In this document: piece by piece, positions 6,442-6,509 of the stretch
How positions within the stretch are numbered: position 1 is the stretch's first letter
How the letters are laid out: each line of letters opens with the position of its first letter
Assembly: GCA_002431715.1 (NCBI GenBank)
Contig: DJHI01000069.1
Span: 1-6,509, forward strand
From: Armatimonadetes bacterium UBA5829
GTDB taxonomy: Bacteria > Armatimonadota > UBA5829
DNA: 6,509 nt
Direction: 5' to 3'
Notes under the pieces: model-generated
What the model saw: only the letters and a program-made list of their open reading frames with translations
The model's database searches: none
Told to the model about the DNA's origin: nothing
Position numbers and translations under genes: made by a program

Positions 6442-6509
6442 TGGAGGCGACGACCAGAATCGAACTGGTGATAGCGATTTTGCAGACCGCTGCCTTAGCC
6501 ACTTGGCTA
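6442..6509 (-). tRNA. tRNA-Cys (anticodon GCA), 5' acceptor strand outside the window
   Basis: Read on the minus strand from 6509, the sequence begins at U8 (TA), then the D arm (GCC...GGC with a GTGG loop). The anticodon stem is GCGGT/ATCGC with loop CTGCAAA (anticodon GCA at 6483-6481). A 4-nt variable loop TATC follows, then the T arm ACCAG-TTCGATT-CTGGT (6469-6453). The 3' acceptor strand CGTCGCC (6452-6446), discriminator T (6445) and encoded CCA (6444-6442) complete it. The seven 5' acceptor bases, predicted GGCGACG, lie just past the window end. The gene reads in the same direction as the efflux operon, about 210 bp upstream of its promoter. Confidence 0.95.

Overview
The window holds one leftward-reading (minus strand) operon for a tripartite RND efflux pump, preceded at the right edge by a truncated tRNA-Cys gene. 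The presence of both an inner-membrane RND transporter and a TolC-type outer-membrane channel implies a diderm (Gram-negative type) bacterium. The tRNA carries an encoded CCA, base composition is moderate by eye, and two of the four genes appear to start with TTG. I cannot assign a phylum from the sequence alone.

Layout from right to left, in the direction of transcription. At 6442-6509 lies the 3' part of tRNA-Cys (GCA), cut by the window edge. From 6231 to 6441 there is a short, partly AT-rich spacer with a possible relic of a GntR/FCD-type coding sequence at 6244-6354. At 6196-6230 there is a promoter (TTGACA, 18 bp, TATATT) whose -10 and spacer are covered by a perfect 20-bp palindrome. 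This is the expected place and form for a MarR-family operator. Then come a periplasmic adaptor (MFP/HlyD-AcrA family, 6164-4596), an AcrB-like HAE-type RND transporter (4599-1462), a MarR-family regulator (1469-1035) and the N-terminal 340 residues of a TolC-like outer-membrane factor (1021 to beyond base 1).

The junctions are very tight: a 4-bp overlap, an 8-bp overlap and a 13-bp gap, so the four genes are almost certainly co-transcribed and translationally linked. The three structural genes supply all parts of an envelope-spanning, proton-driven export machine. The third gene probably represses the operon through the palindrome and would be relieved by a ligand or by oxidation of cysteines. 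The substrate cannot be deduced.

This is a recognisable system rather than a new class. The unusual details are the long, symmetric coiled-coil hairpin of the adaptor with Ala in place of Ser in its tip motif, an enlarged Gly-rich switch-loop region without Phe in the pump, an Asp in transmembrane helix 6, the regulator sitting between pump and channel genes, and two TTG starts backed by strong Shine-Dalgarno sequences.
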